In this document: piece after piece, positions 23,373-29,953 of the stretch
Layout of the letters: every line of letters begins with the position of its first letter
Position numbering within the stretch: the stretch's first letter is position 1
Origin: a virus
Length of the DNA: 29,953 nucleotides
IMG/VR virus record: IMGVR_UViG_3300034190_003011
Coordinates: 1-29,953 of that record
Strand: one strand, 5' to 3'
Made by a program: the position numbers and the translations under genes
Notes under the pieces: generated by a model
Database searches by the model: none
Seen by the model: the letters and a program-made list of their open reading frames with translations, nothing else
Told to the model about the DNA's origin: nothing

Positions 23373-24003
23373 AGAGTGCATCTCCCCAAGTTTCACCCGC
23401 CCAATCTGTTGCTGCTCTGCTAAATCCGTATTTTTCAAGGAAGTTGTCTATGTCTTCTACCATTGGACAGTTTTCGTAAACCTCATCTCGGTTCACCTCA
23501 CAGTAAACAAATCTCATTTCTTTTAGGAATGAATCTGAGCCTTTTAATACCTCTAACTCATAACCTTGAACATCAATATTCATCAAGTCATAATCTAGGG
23601 GATTGATATTATTTTCTTTTGCAAACTGATCTAAAACATGAACTTCAATTTGCTCAGTTTCACCAAAGGTGATATGTTCATATTGTTCCAAATGTTTTTT
23701 TGGTTTCAAAATAGAACTTGATTGTCCTTTGTAGAGATGTGCATTTTCACCAATGAAATCTGAAAGGTTTATCGTTTCCTGTTTTTTCTCAGATCCCAAA
23801 GCAACGTCAAACATTTTAATATTTTTATCTTTCCAAATGGATAAGTTTTGCTCCATGATTTCATAGTGGGCAGAGACAGGCTCAAACACACAAACATTTG
23901 AAATACCATGTTGCAAATAGGTGTGGCACTCTTGACCGTGGTGACCGCCGACATGAACCACCCCACGAACGTGTTGGTATAAAGTGGATAAATTAATTAA
24001 CAT
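23359..24003 (-). CDS. FkbM-family methyltransferase
   Basis: 214 residues. SAM-binding motif VVHVGGHHGQE (15-25), acidic VFEPVSAHY (39-47), and the FkbM hallmark NIDVQGYELEVLKG (142-155) near the C-terminal half. FkbM enzymes O-methylate sugars, frequently in surface polysaccharide clusters and on glycosylated proteins. Here it sits between a GT10 fucosyltransferase and a GT4-like enzyme, so methylation of a glycan residue (capping) is likely. GAGGAG precedes the ATG by about 7 nt, and the start overlaps the GT10 gene by 11 nt. The acceptor is unknown. Confidence 0.92.
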   Translation of the reverse strand: MLINLSTLYQHVRGVVHVGGHHGQECHTYLQHGISNVCVFEPVSAHYEIMEQNLSIWKDKNIKMFDVALGSEKKQETINLSDFIGENAHLYKGQSSSILKPKKHLEQYEHITFGETEQIEVHVLDQFAKENNINPLDYDLMNIDVQGYELEVLKGSDSFLKEMRFVYCEVNRDEVYENCPMVEDIDNFLEKYGFSRAATDWAGETWGDALYVKQ

Positions 24004-24919
24004 CTTTCAACTCCTCTTCAATAGTTTTCCAAAATCTACTAGCAAACCCATCACCTTCAATTTCCAAAAATCTATTGTGGTTATCTTCAATTGCATCTTT
24101 CATTTCATCATACTTTTGAGGCGTAAGTGATTTTAGAATTTCAATAAGTTCTTCCGCAGTATCAAATTTTAAAATGCCGTCCATATTGTAGTAATCAGAT
24201 ACATTTGGACAACCATAGTAAATCGGAACCGTTTTTGTCATGAAGCAGTCATGCAATTTTTCTGTCATGTAATTTGGTAAAGTAGAGTTTTCAACTGCGA
24301 GATGAAACTTGTATTTCATGAGTTCTAGTTTACCATCGGGTGACGCTGATAGCGTATACTCAAGACCCTCATAGTCTGTCGGATATCTCTGACTATTATA
24401 CCCGTGCAAAGGTAAGCCAGAATATACTTGTAACGCTTTGAATACTGTGCCTATTTGGTGTCTAACATCGTAACCATCGGCTGGCTGAATTCCAAACTTT
24501 GACAAATCCTCTGGTCTATCTTTTTTATTAGTCATCGCATAAGAAACCGCATCTTTTTTATTTTCAAATGTGGTTTGATAATTATTTGACCAATGTGTTC
24601 CATACAAAAATAATTTAGCGTTTGGAAAATGTAGCAACTCTGGTCTTCTTGTTAACACCACATCAAAGTGTGGGACTTTTTTTAGTATGAGTGGTGGGGG
24701 ATATGGTGCGTAAAAATCAGGCTCATTAGAATCGAGATACACATTGATTTTTGTTTTATCTAAAATCATATCATCAAAAGGCTCTGTAAAATTACCCTCC
24801 TCATCCTCACTCAACCTCGGCATATACATGTTGTATACATCAATATCTTTTTTAATGTTATAGTCATCGGGTGGTTGCCCAATCCAATCACAATAACAAA
24901 AAAAGTGTCTTGCTACCAT
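23993..24919 (-). CDS. GT10 alpha-1,3/1,4-fucosyltransferase
   Basis: 308 residues. The GT10 donor-binding block is clear: YKFHLAVENS (203-212), NYMTEKLHDCF (216-226) and VPIYYGCPN (231-239), with LTRRPELLHFPNAKLFLYGTHW upstream for the acceptor domain. These enzymes add alpha-1,3/1,4-fucose from GDP-fucose, generally to GlcNAc or Glc, as in Lewis structures of Helicobacter and animals. The ATG at 24919 overlaps the upstream stop as TGATG with GAGG 8 nt before. Grouped with GT11 and GT6 it implies a fucosylated epitope; the real acceptor in this phage or host is unknown. Confidence 0.92.
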   Translation of the reverse strand: MVARHFFCYCDWIGQPPDDYNIKKDIDVYNMYMPRLSEDEEGNFTEPFDDMILDKTKINVYLDSNEPDFYAPYPPPLILKKVPHFDVVLTRRPELLHFPNAKLFLYGTHWSNNYQTTFENKKDAVSYAMTNKKDRPEDLSKFGIQPADGYDVRHQIGTVFKALQVYSGLPLHGYNSQRYPTDYEGLEYTLSASPDGKLELMKYKFHLAVENSTLPNYMTEKLHDCFMTKTVPIYYGCPNVSDYYNMDGILKFDTAEELIEILKSLTPQKYDEMKDAIEDNHNRFLEIEGDGFASRFWKTIEEELKDVN

Positions 24920-25530
24920 CAATCTTCCTCTTTTTCAGACAACGTAATTTTTGTCACATTTTCACTACTTGACTGATATAAAATTGGTTTTTCATTGCAG
25001 TATACATTAAAGTCTCCCATGATGTTTGCAAATCCGATATCATGATGATCTTTATGTGTGTGAATATAAAGATCCACAGCCTGTCTACATGCGTCCGCGT
25101 ATCTTCTAGACCTGTAATAGATGGCGTGGGCAGATAGCATATTTTGAATACGAACAGTGTTGGGTGCTACAGGCTGACCGCGTAAGTAGGGTCCGCTTTC
25201 ACCGTTCCATCTTGCCCATGCCGAGATACCAAGATAAAAGGCATCTGTGTTACTAGGGATCTTAATTTCTGTTGTAAAGTCATCCGTTTCAATGCAGTCA
25301 TCTTCAAGAATAATAAATCCACAGTCCGGTGCTTGTTTAAAAGCCTCGATAAAAGCAAGACCACAACCAATCAATCCCCTTTCATGTTTTACACCCGGAA
25401 TCCTAGTTACGTTTTCAAACTTGTGTTTATCAAACAGGGCTTCCATTTTTTCTTTGCGTTCTGTTGCCTCATCTAAATTAATCCAGAACACTGGAATTTT
25501 TGTAATATCAATTTCGATTGGTTCAAGCAC
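24919..25530 (-). CDS. GT25-family (LOS/LPS-type) glycosyltransferase-like protein, copy 1
   Basis: 203 residues. VFWINLDEATERKEKMEALF (14-33) and the metal-binding FIILEDDC (72-79) are GT25 hallmarks, with GCGLAFIEAFK between them as the family's 'GC..SH' region. GT25 includes bacterial LOS galactosyltransferases and collagen galactosyltransferases. Bacterial members are usually about 250 residues, so this is compact. The start is GTG at 25530 with a strong AGGAGG 6 nt upstream, overlapping the GT6 stop by 8 nt. It is a diverged paralogue of the gene at 26982-27635 (shared DAFYxGIS, IRxQ, and AxHAI motifs). Confidence 0.8.
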   Translation of the reverse strand: MLEPIEIDITKIPVFWINLDEATERKEKMEALFDKHKFENVTRIPGVKHERGLIGCGLAFIEAFKQAPDCGFIILEDDCIETDDFTTEIKIPSNTDAFYLGISAWARWNGESGPYLRGQPVAPNTVRIQNMLSAHAIYYRSRRYADACRQAVDLYIHTHKDHHDIGFANIMGDFNVYCNEKPILYQSSSENVTKITLSEKEED

Positions 25531-26218
25531 TTCTTACCTCCTCATGATTTTTTGAGAGTGCAATAATTTTAGCGGGATTTGGACTGAGTGTCAACGTATC
25601 GGGACAGCAGAAATGTAAGGGTATTAGCATATATTGTGGATTCTCAAAAATATAGTTGTTCAAATGGCTTTCGTCGTGCCAGATCGCTGTGATTCCATTT
25701 TTTTCATCCTCCAATACATTTTCAGAAATGGTCTTTGCCATCTCCATAAATTTTTCTGCTTTCCCACCGTTAAAACCACCAGCAACATAATGCTCTCCGT
25801 GACCCTCTGGAATGAAGGCTTTACTCTCCGGTCTTCTCTCAAAAGTCCATGTTGATTTTTCATTTATCATTTGAACGTGTTGAGTAACAACAATAGTCTC
25901 CGCTAATATTTCCTCACCCACAGGCTCTACAACCAACATATCCGCGTCAAGATAAAAAACATAATCAAATGTTTCAATGTATTCTCGCTCAAGCATAAAG
26001 TAGTTGTATCTTTTTAGTGTTGGTTCTGGGAAAGGTTTATGCTCAATGCTACACGTTTTCAGTGGATATTTTCTTTTGAGTTCATCACATTCTTTATCCG
26101 TAAAAAGTAAAAATGATACGTCGTGATTTGTTAAAAAGTTTTTTCGCACACTCTCGTATAATGGATCAATGAACCGATCATATTTACCAGTTGCAACCGA
26201 CATGACTAAAATTTTCAT
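25523..26218 (-). CDS. GT6-family glycosyltransferase (histo-blood-group A/B, alpha-1,3-GalT family)
   Basis: 231 residues. GT6 signatures are unmistakable: FYLDADML (88-95) with an intact DxD, YVAGGFNGG (144-152) and AIWHDESHLNNY (178-189). GT6 enzymes transfer Gal or GalNAc from a UDP donor in alpha-1,3 linkage, typically onto Fuc-alpha-1,2-Gal (A/B antigens). As far as I recall, cellular bacterial GT6s usually replace the DxD by NxN, whereas a cyanophage member keeps DxD; this gene has Asp-Ala-Asp. GGGAGG lies 4 nt before the ATG, which overlaps the GT11 stop (ATGA). Flanking GT11 genes supply the expected acceptor step. The donor specificity is not readable by eye. Confidence 0.92.
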   Translation of the reverse strand: MKILVMSVATGKYDRFIDPLYESVRKNFLTNHDVSFLLFTDKECDELKRKYPLKTCSIEHKPFPEPTLKRYNYFMLEREYIETFDYVFYLDADMLVVEPVGEEILAETIVVTQHVQMINEKSTWTFERRPESKAFIPEGHGEHYVAGGFNGGKAEKFMEMAKTISENVLEDEKNGITAIWHDESHLNNYIFENPQYMLIPLHFCCPDTLTLSPNPAKIIALSKNHEEVRSA

Positions 26219-26982
26219 AAAACCTCCCAGTGATCACAATAAATATCTTGCCAATTTTTTGGTCCGTTCTCGGCAAACCACATTTTCGGAGCGACTGTTC
26301 TTCCTCTACCCAGCCACGCCGCCCACCAACTAAAACTACTGTTTGCAATAATGTGTGAACTACACCAAGACATCAAACACATATCAACAAATATGTCATT
26401 GCTCATGTAAATTGTTTCAGCAGGAAGCCACTTCATATTTTCTCTACACCAAGTAATGTCATCCGAAAAAACAACAGGTGTTACATTTTGACCATAGTAA
26501 TCGTTATGTTTTTGAAGTGCTTGTTCATAATACTCGTCCGTCTGATTGAAATGGGTGTGGGAGAGTTGCACATAATCTGTTTTTCTAACATGTAAAGATG
26601 TTGATACGCCCTCTGGAAGTAAAAATGCAGCCCTCTCGCGGATGGATTCTTTGAATGTAAACAAGTCACGAATTTTGTTTTCACAGTGTTTAAAATATTT
26701 TTCTGATTGATAATATCCCTCAAGGTTGACATTAATATCACTGGGTATGCTATTTATTTCCTCGTTGTATGAAAAGTCTTTTTCAAAATATACACCACCC
26801 TCAGTTACTACAGCATCTTCCACACCAATCAATTCAAAACCATCTGGTAAAGTTGAGTTTGACAAATTTGCGATGGGCGTATGTCCCGTTTTCTCAGACA
26901 CTCCAAGAACGGCGGCAATCTGAAACATTTGATTGCCGCTTCTGCCAAAACTACCCAGACGATTGAATCCAAGAGTGGGCAT
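26215..26982 (-). CDS. GT11 alpha-1,2-fucosyltransferase (copy 2)
   Basis: 255 residues. GSFGRSGNQMFQIAA (10-24), SLHVRKTDY (129-137), VFSDDITWC (171-179) and NSSFSWWAAWLG (214-225) give the complete GT11 motif series. It is clearly diverged from copy 1: here the canonical His before VRK is retained. It should transfer fucose in alpha-1,2 linkage from GDP-fucose. It precedes GT6, whose standard acceptor is the GT11 product, so the pair may act in sequence. The ATG at 26982 overlaps the GT25-like stop (TGATG); a GTG one codon earlier is less likely. Confidence 0.9.
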   Translation of the reverse strand: MPTLGFNRLGSFGRSGNQMFQIAAVLGVSEKTGHTPIANLSNSTLPDGFELIGVEDAVVTEGGVYFEKDFSYNEEINSIPSDINVNLEGYYQSEKYFKHCENKIRDLFTFKESIRERAAFLLPEGVSTSLHVRKTDYVQLSHTHFNQTDEYYEQALQKHNDYYGQNVTPVVFSDDITWCRENMKWLPAETIYMSNDIFVDMCLMSWCSSHIIANSSFSWWAAWLGRGRTVAPKMWFAENGPKNWQDIYCDHWEVL

Positions 26983-27635
26983 CACATCGTCCTTGTGCTA
27001 ATTTTTTTTCTTTGTCGAAGAGGTGTTCTCGTTAGAGACTCCCATTTGTTGACATTATTTTTTGCATCTGCTTGATAAACTGATGGTGCTTCTTGTGCGT
27101 ACACAACAAAGTTTGGCTGAACCTCATACGCACACCCGACATCAAAGGGATGGTTTCTCTCATAAATCCAGTTCTTACCCACCTCAATCACTTTTTTAGA
27201 ATACTCTGGATTTATGTGTAAGATTGCGTGGGTTGCAAAAACCTTTTGCACTCGTATGATACCATCACAAACTTTTTCTGCCTCGTAATTTCCATCACCG
27301 TGTGAAATACCATAGTAAAAAGCGTCTGCATCTTCTGGTAAGGGAATCTCTTTTGTAAAAAGGTTTGAGTCAAAGTCTACGTCATCTTCAAGAATAAGAA
27401 CAGGCTTACCGTCATTGAGAATGGTTTCTTCTAAAATTTTGAAATGAGATTCCGCGCAGTTACGGTAGTGTTCTTCGCCTCTTCGTACCCCGTCATGAGG
27501 TTCGATACCAGTGACAGCGGAAAACCTTTGATGGTCTGTGAAGCCCAAGCCATCAAGAAGTTCTTGCATTTGTTTTGCTTTTTCAACGTCTTTGTCTACG
27601 TTGATCCAACGAGTTCTTACATCACAAATATTCAT
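26982..27635 (-). CDS. GT25-family glycosyltransferase-like protein, copy 2
   Basis: 217 residues. RTRWINVDKDVEKAKQMQELL near the start corresponds to the GT25 'INLdr...R...' entry; CAESHFKILEETI (60-72) and the metal-binding VLILEDDVDFD (79-89) follow at family spacing, then DAFYYGISHGDG. It probably adds a hexose to the growing glycan. It is the first gene of the glycan island in the direction of transcription. A GTG at 27638 overlaps the ribosome binding site; the ATG at 27635 with AAGGAG 5 nt upstream is preferred. The C-terminus is basic. Related to the GT25-like gene at 24919-25530. Confidence 0.8.
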   Translation of the reverse strand: MNICDVRTRWINVDKDVEKAKQMQELLDGLGFTDHQRFSAVTGIEPHDGVRRGEEHYRNCAESHFKILEETILNDGKPVLILEDDVDFDSNLFTKEIPLPEDADAFYYGISHGDGNYEAEKVCDGIIRVQKVFATHAILHINPEYSKKVIEVGKNWIYERNHPFDVGCAYEVQPNFVVYAQEAPSVYQADAKNNVNKWESLTRTPLRQRKKISTRTM

Positions 27636-27655
27636 CACAACTCCTTTTTCAAATT

Positions 27656-28108
27656 TTACTCGGTGAGTGTTCCTTTTGCAATACGAATATCACGAAGTTC
27701 TTGGAAATCTTTTTTCTTCGTGCCGCCATCGTATGACCAAGCGTAACCTTCCTCGATCATTTGCTCGTTGAGTGAAACCAAATCGTCACCGATGTAGAGC
27801 CAGCCGAGAAGTCTACCATATTTCCCCACGCCGCCATCGAGTTCGGTACGAATCACAAGGTCATCCTCACCAGAGATTGCACCATCGAGATGCTCTTTCA
27901 TCCAGTCGGTCGCGTCTTGACCAAGTGCTTTTTCTTCAAGATCCCGTGTTCTCTTTTCGGGTGTATCGACACCAGCGATACGAACACGCTCTTTCTTGTA
28001 GAGGTCAAACCCTAAGTCGATGATGACATCAATGGTATCTCCGTCAAGAACCTTGACGATCTCTGTAACTCTAAAGTTGTAACACGATTTTCTGCTGGGT
28101 GGTTTCAT
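27656..28108 (-). CDS. Thermonuclease (staphylococcal nuclease-like, SNase domain)
   Basis: 150 residues, almost entirely one SNase OB-fold domain. The catalytic pattern is complete: DGDT (22-25), RIAGVDTPE (43-51) giving Arg43, Asp48, Thr49 and Glu51 with the same mutual spacing as SNase Arg35/Asp40/Thr41/Glu43, and Arg99 in GKYGRLLGWLY. No signal peptide is visible, so it should act in the host cytoplasm, perhaps in host DNA breakdown or nucleotide recycling. Similar genes are common in marine T4-like phages. The start overlaps the regA stop (ATGA), with TAAGGA upstream. The glycan island begins 20 nt after its stop, so it marks the boundary. Confidence 0.95.
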   Translation of the reverse strand: MKPPSRKSCYNFRVTEIVKVLDGDTIDVIIDLGFDLYKKERVRIAGVDTPEKRTRDLEEKALGQDATDWMKEHLDGAISGEDDLVIRTELDGGVGKYGRLLGWLYIGDDLVSLNEQMIEEGYAWSYDGGTKKKDFQELRDIRIAKGTLTE

Positions 28109-28527
28109 TCTTCATCCTTAGACGGCTTCTTGCCGATGTGGTATTTAGGGATGAGTTCCCACTCGTCGCGGTTTTTATGGGAGATGATCTTGATTCTTTT
28201 GAGTGAAGCGATTGGTTCTGAACATTTATCCTCGTCCACAATGTCAATCAATCCCCATTCTGCGAGCAGACCAATGATAGTGTTTCGTCTACCAAAGTCT
28301 TCTTCTACCATTTTGGATGGCAAACCATCGAGTGCAAAAAGTTCTTTGAAGTGTGTGATATAATACTTGCCACGCTTGTGAAGAATGTGGCAGGATTGGT
28401 AAAGTTTGTTGCCTATGCGAGAAGAGACACCAATACGGGTCAGCGTTTCTCTTACTTTTAGGAAGTCTTGGGGGTCTTTGAGTGTGACCTCGACCAGAGA
28501 CTCCACGATATTTTCTGTATTGTCCAT
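28105..28527 (-). CDS. regA: RegA translational repressor
   Basis: 140 residues. EVTLKDPQDFLKVRETLTRIG (13-33) aligns with the T4 RegA start, followed by YQSCHIL (43-49), YITHFKELFALDG (56-68), GLLAEWGLIDIV (86-97) and WELIPKYHIG (123-132), all in T4 order. RegA binds initiation regions of early phage mRNAs and represses their translation. T4 RegA has 122 residues; this protein carries about a dozen extra N-terminal residues and a short Lys/Asp/Glu tail. The ATG at 28527 follows GGAG by 6 nt; a longer in-frame version from 28563 would run through the upstream hairpin and is less likely. In T4 gene 43 comes next; here the thermonuclease does. Confidence 0.95.
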   Translation of the reverse strand: MDNTENIVESLVEVTLKDPQDFLKVRETLTRIGVSSRIGNKLYQSCHILHKRGKYYITHFKELFALDGLPSKMVEEDFGRRNTIIGLLAEWGLIDIVDEDKCSEPIASLKRIKIISHKNRDEWELIPKYHIGKKPSKDEE

Positions 28528-28539
28528 GATAACTCCATC

Positions 28540-28572
28540 ATACGAATAGGGATACACTCCCACTATTCGTAT
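28540..28572 (-). promoter_or_regulatory. Intergenic hairpin between genes 62 and regA
   Basis: A perfect 10-bp inverted repeat, atacgaatag (28540-28549) and ctattcgtat (28563-28572), with a 13-nt loop. It begins right after the gene 62 TAA and ends about 5 nt before the regA GGAG. No U-run follows, so it is not an intrinsic terminator. Position suggests a translational control element (RegA autoregulation or coupling to gene 62) or an mRNA stabiliser; the structure is seen, the role is inferred. Confidence 0.55.
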
Positions 28573-28950
28573 TTAGGAGCCTTGCATTTTCAGGACATGC
28601 TGGTGGATATCGTCGATTTGCTCGTCGGACAAAACCTTCATGGCTTCAAGTGCCTTTTTTGTTCCAAAATTATAATAAAGTTTTACAGAATCGAGTCTTT
28701 TGTCTTCGGCTTTCTTGATCCACCGGCTGAATCTTCGACGCTTTCTGATCGAATGACGCAGATAATCAAACTGCTCCTGCTTGCCCAGATCGGCATGAGT
28801 ATTCATCTCGTTGGCTTGCAGGATCGTGTCAGGGAAGTAGGACAGACAACGATTGATGATGAAAGGGGCATATCCCTTCGCGGCTTCCTCGTCCGCGAAG
28901 AGATCGTCCTTAGAGTAGTTGATTGCGTTTAGGTAGTCGCCAAGTTTCAT
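28573..28950 (-). CDS. 62: Sliding-clamp loader small subunit gp62
   Basis: 125 residues, predicted helical. FIINRCLSYFPDTILQANEMN (30-50) followed by DYLRHSIRKRRRFSRWIKKAED corresponds to the T4 gp62 stretch around 'LSQFPECMPAVYAMN' and 'YL..A.PRGKRYGKWAK'. T4 gp62 has 187 residues, so this is a shorter form like those I recall from marine T4-likes. With gp44 it forms the ATPase that loads the gp45 clamp for gp43. The start overlaps the methyltransferase-like gene's stop by ATGA rather than gene 44 itself, unlike T4, where 44 and 62 are adjacent and coupled. Confidence 0.88.
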   Translation of the reverse strand: MKLGDYLNAINYSKDDLFADEEAAKGYAPFIINRCLSYFPDTILQANEMNTHADLGKQEQFDYLRHSIRKRRRFSRWIKKAEDKRLDSVKLYYNFGTKKALEAMKVLSDEQIDDIHQHVLKMQGS

Positions 28951-29567
28951 TCTTCGATCACCTTACCAACCATTTCTTCTGGGACTCCACACCGACACAC
29001 CAAAACGTCGGGGCAGATCAAATCTTCATTCAAACTTTTTGGTAAAACGTATGCCCTATAGTCATTATTAATATCACTTAACTCTTGGAATAATTTGTTT
29101 GTGTCAATTCCCATCACTCCGTTGATGACATTTCTAAAGTCATCCACTAAAATAACGTGATTTTTTCTTTCATGTGCCTTAATCGCTTGTAATTCGTTAT
29201 AAAGAACACAACCTTTTCCAAACCCAGTGCCTTCACCACTAGTCGCGGTATCACCACCATCATAGTGGGCATCAAGGTAAAAAAGTATTTTTTTATCGAT
29301 GCTCTCAATGACCGATGGTAAAAGTTTGGATGAGTCACCCAAGAGACACGTTACATCCATATCATCTGAAAACTTATCATCGCAAATCTTCCAGTATTTT
29401 TCTGAAAGTTCGATTGAAATTATTTTATCAAACCCAACTTTTTGTGCTGCTTCAATACCCTGTCCCATCCATGATCCTGTTTCGATAAAAACATAATCTT
29501 TTGGATCATCTCCTTGTAGGGCATGTTCAAATCTTTTTGTCAAGTTGTGTGCAAGTAAGTCGCTCAT
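28947..29567 (-). CDS. Class I SAM-dependent methyltransferase-like protein inserted between 44 and 62
   Basis: 206 residues with a Rossmann-type methyltransferase pattern: VFIETGSWMGQGIEAA (motif I), KIISIELSEKY (acidic end of strand 2), CLLGDSSKLLP (strand 3/4 region) and ILFYLDAHYDGG (motif IV), then VILVDDFRN. The LDAH-type motif recalls methyltransferase-like proteins of glycan clusters more than DNA methylases, which usually have D/NPPY; none is seen here. Its target is unknown. It overlaps gene 44 at its start and gene 62 at its end, both as ATGA, so it is fully embedded in the clamp-loader translation unit. The enzyme class is moderately secure; biological role unknown. Confidence 0.68.
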   Translation of the reverse strand: MSDLLAHNLTKRFEHALQGDDPKDYVFIETGSWMGQGIEAAQKVGFDKIISIELSEKYWKICDDKFSDDMDVTCLLGDSSKLLPSVIESIDKKILFYLDAHYDGGDTATSGEGTGFGKGCVLYNELQAIKAHERKNHVILVDDFRNVINGVMGIDTNKLFQELSDINNDYRAYVLPKSLNEDLICPDVLVCRCGVPEEMVGKVIEE

Positions 29568-29953
29568 TTGAATTCTGCCTCCATCATAATTTCAGTCAGG
29601 CACGCCATCATATTGATCTCCGAATCGGCGGCAAACGCAGCCTTGTATTGATAGTTTGCAAGAATCAGAATCACCGCAGGCACGGATTGTGGTTTCAGAT
29701 TCTCACCCAATGAATCATAAATCTTGCGATAGATTTGTGCTTGCTCGTTGCTGCCGTTGTCAACCACCCAACCACGCAACTTGGAGAAGTCCTTGTTCTT
29801 CAAGATATCCATGAGCGAGTGAATGCCGACATCACCAATCTCCGTCAGGATGCCGACATCGATTTCACCAGAGGCAGAGTATCGTTGACACTCGTTCAGG
29901 ATACGCCGCCAGTCAGGAGCATGACGCATGATCAACTTGGCAATCACACGACC
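29564..29953 (-). CDS. 44: Sliding-clamp loader large subunit gp44 (C-terminal 129 residues; start beyond window)
   Basis: The frame is open through the right edge, so this is the C-terminal part of an AAA+ clamp loader of about 315 residues. Visible: HAPDWRRILNECQRYS near the edge, matching the 'PD.R..IN.LQ..S' lid helix of phage gp44 and RFC-type loaders; then SLMDILKNKDFSKLRGWVVDN and the helical collar domain ending ADSEINMMACLTEIMMEAEFK. The Walker A and B motifs lie outside the window. A GTG at 29947 is not a true start because family homology continues upstream. The stop overlaps the methyltransferase-like start. Identification also rests on the 62-regA context. Confidence 0.9.
   Translation of the reverse strand, partial: GRVIAKLIMRHAPDWRRILNECQRYSASGEIDVGILTEIGDVGIHSLMDILKNKDFSKLRGWVVDNGSNEQAQIYRKIYDSLGENLKPQSVPAVILILANYQYKAAFAADSEINMMACLTEIMMEAEFK

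Noticed and set aside
1-29953. tRNA genes, CRISPR arrays, insertion sequences, integrase or homing endonuclease.
   Set aside because: Almost every base is in a recognisable minus-strand gene and no cloverleaf, spaced repeat, transposase or nuclease of these kinds was seen; the only nuclease is the SNase-type gene.

Overview
The window is part of the genome of a T4-like, contractile-tailed phage, most likely marine and probably infecting a Gram-negative host. Every gene I can support lies on the minus strand, so transcription runs from high to low coordinates. The phage assignment rests on five T4 core replication genes: the clamp-loader large subunit (gene 44, cut by the right edge), clamp-loader small subunit (62), translational repressor regA, and the family B DNA polymerase (gene 43, cut by the left edge), plus a dUTPase. 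GC content looks moderate (about 40%, judged by eye). The host cannot be named from the sequence.

Layout in the direction of transcription: (1) 29953-27656, gene 44, a class I methyltransferase-like gene, 62, regA and a thermonuclease; (2) 27635-6862, a continuous glycan island of 23 genes with 11 glycosyltransferases (two GT11, GT6, GT10, two GT25-like, one GT4-like, four GT2-like), sugar-nucleotide enzymes (RfbH-type 3-dehydrase, CDP-paratose 2-epimerase-like, RmlB-like, two further extended SDRs, one classical SDR), a NeuB-like synthase, an acetolactate-synthase-like ThDP enzyme, a dehydroquinate-synthase-like cyclase, a sugar kinase, an FkbM methyltransferase and a 2-oxoglutarate/Fe(II) oxygenase; (3) 6862-2601, four virion-type genes including a fibre with collagen-like Gly-X-Thr triplets and a likely beta-helix protein; (4) 2591-1, dUTPase, a DUF1599 protein and DNA polymerase.

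In T4 the order 44-62-regA-43 is contiguous. Here about 26 kb separates regA from 43, and a methyltransferase-like gene sits between 44 and 62. Most genes overlap by 1-20 nt (ATGA, TGATG, TAATG) or are spaced by only a few bases, so the island looks like one translationally coupled transcript. No stretch over 100 bases lacks a gene, and I see no tRNA, insertion sequence, CRISPR array or integrase.

The most interesting reading is that the phage carries a kit for building a complex fucosylated and deoxysugar-rich glycan. GT11, GT6 and GT10 together resemble the enzymes that build histo-blood-group/Lewis-type structures. The RfbH, paratose-epimerase, ThDP-carboligase, NeuB, cyclase and kinase genes suggest an unusual sugar or cyclitol. 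The product could remodel host LPS, or could decorate the virion itself, since a glycosyltransferase gene overlaps the Thr-rich collagen-like fibre gene. Both are inferences.
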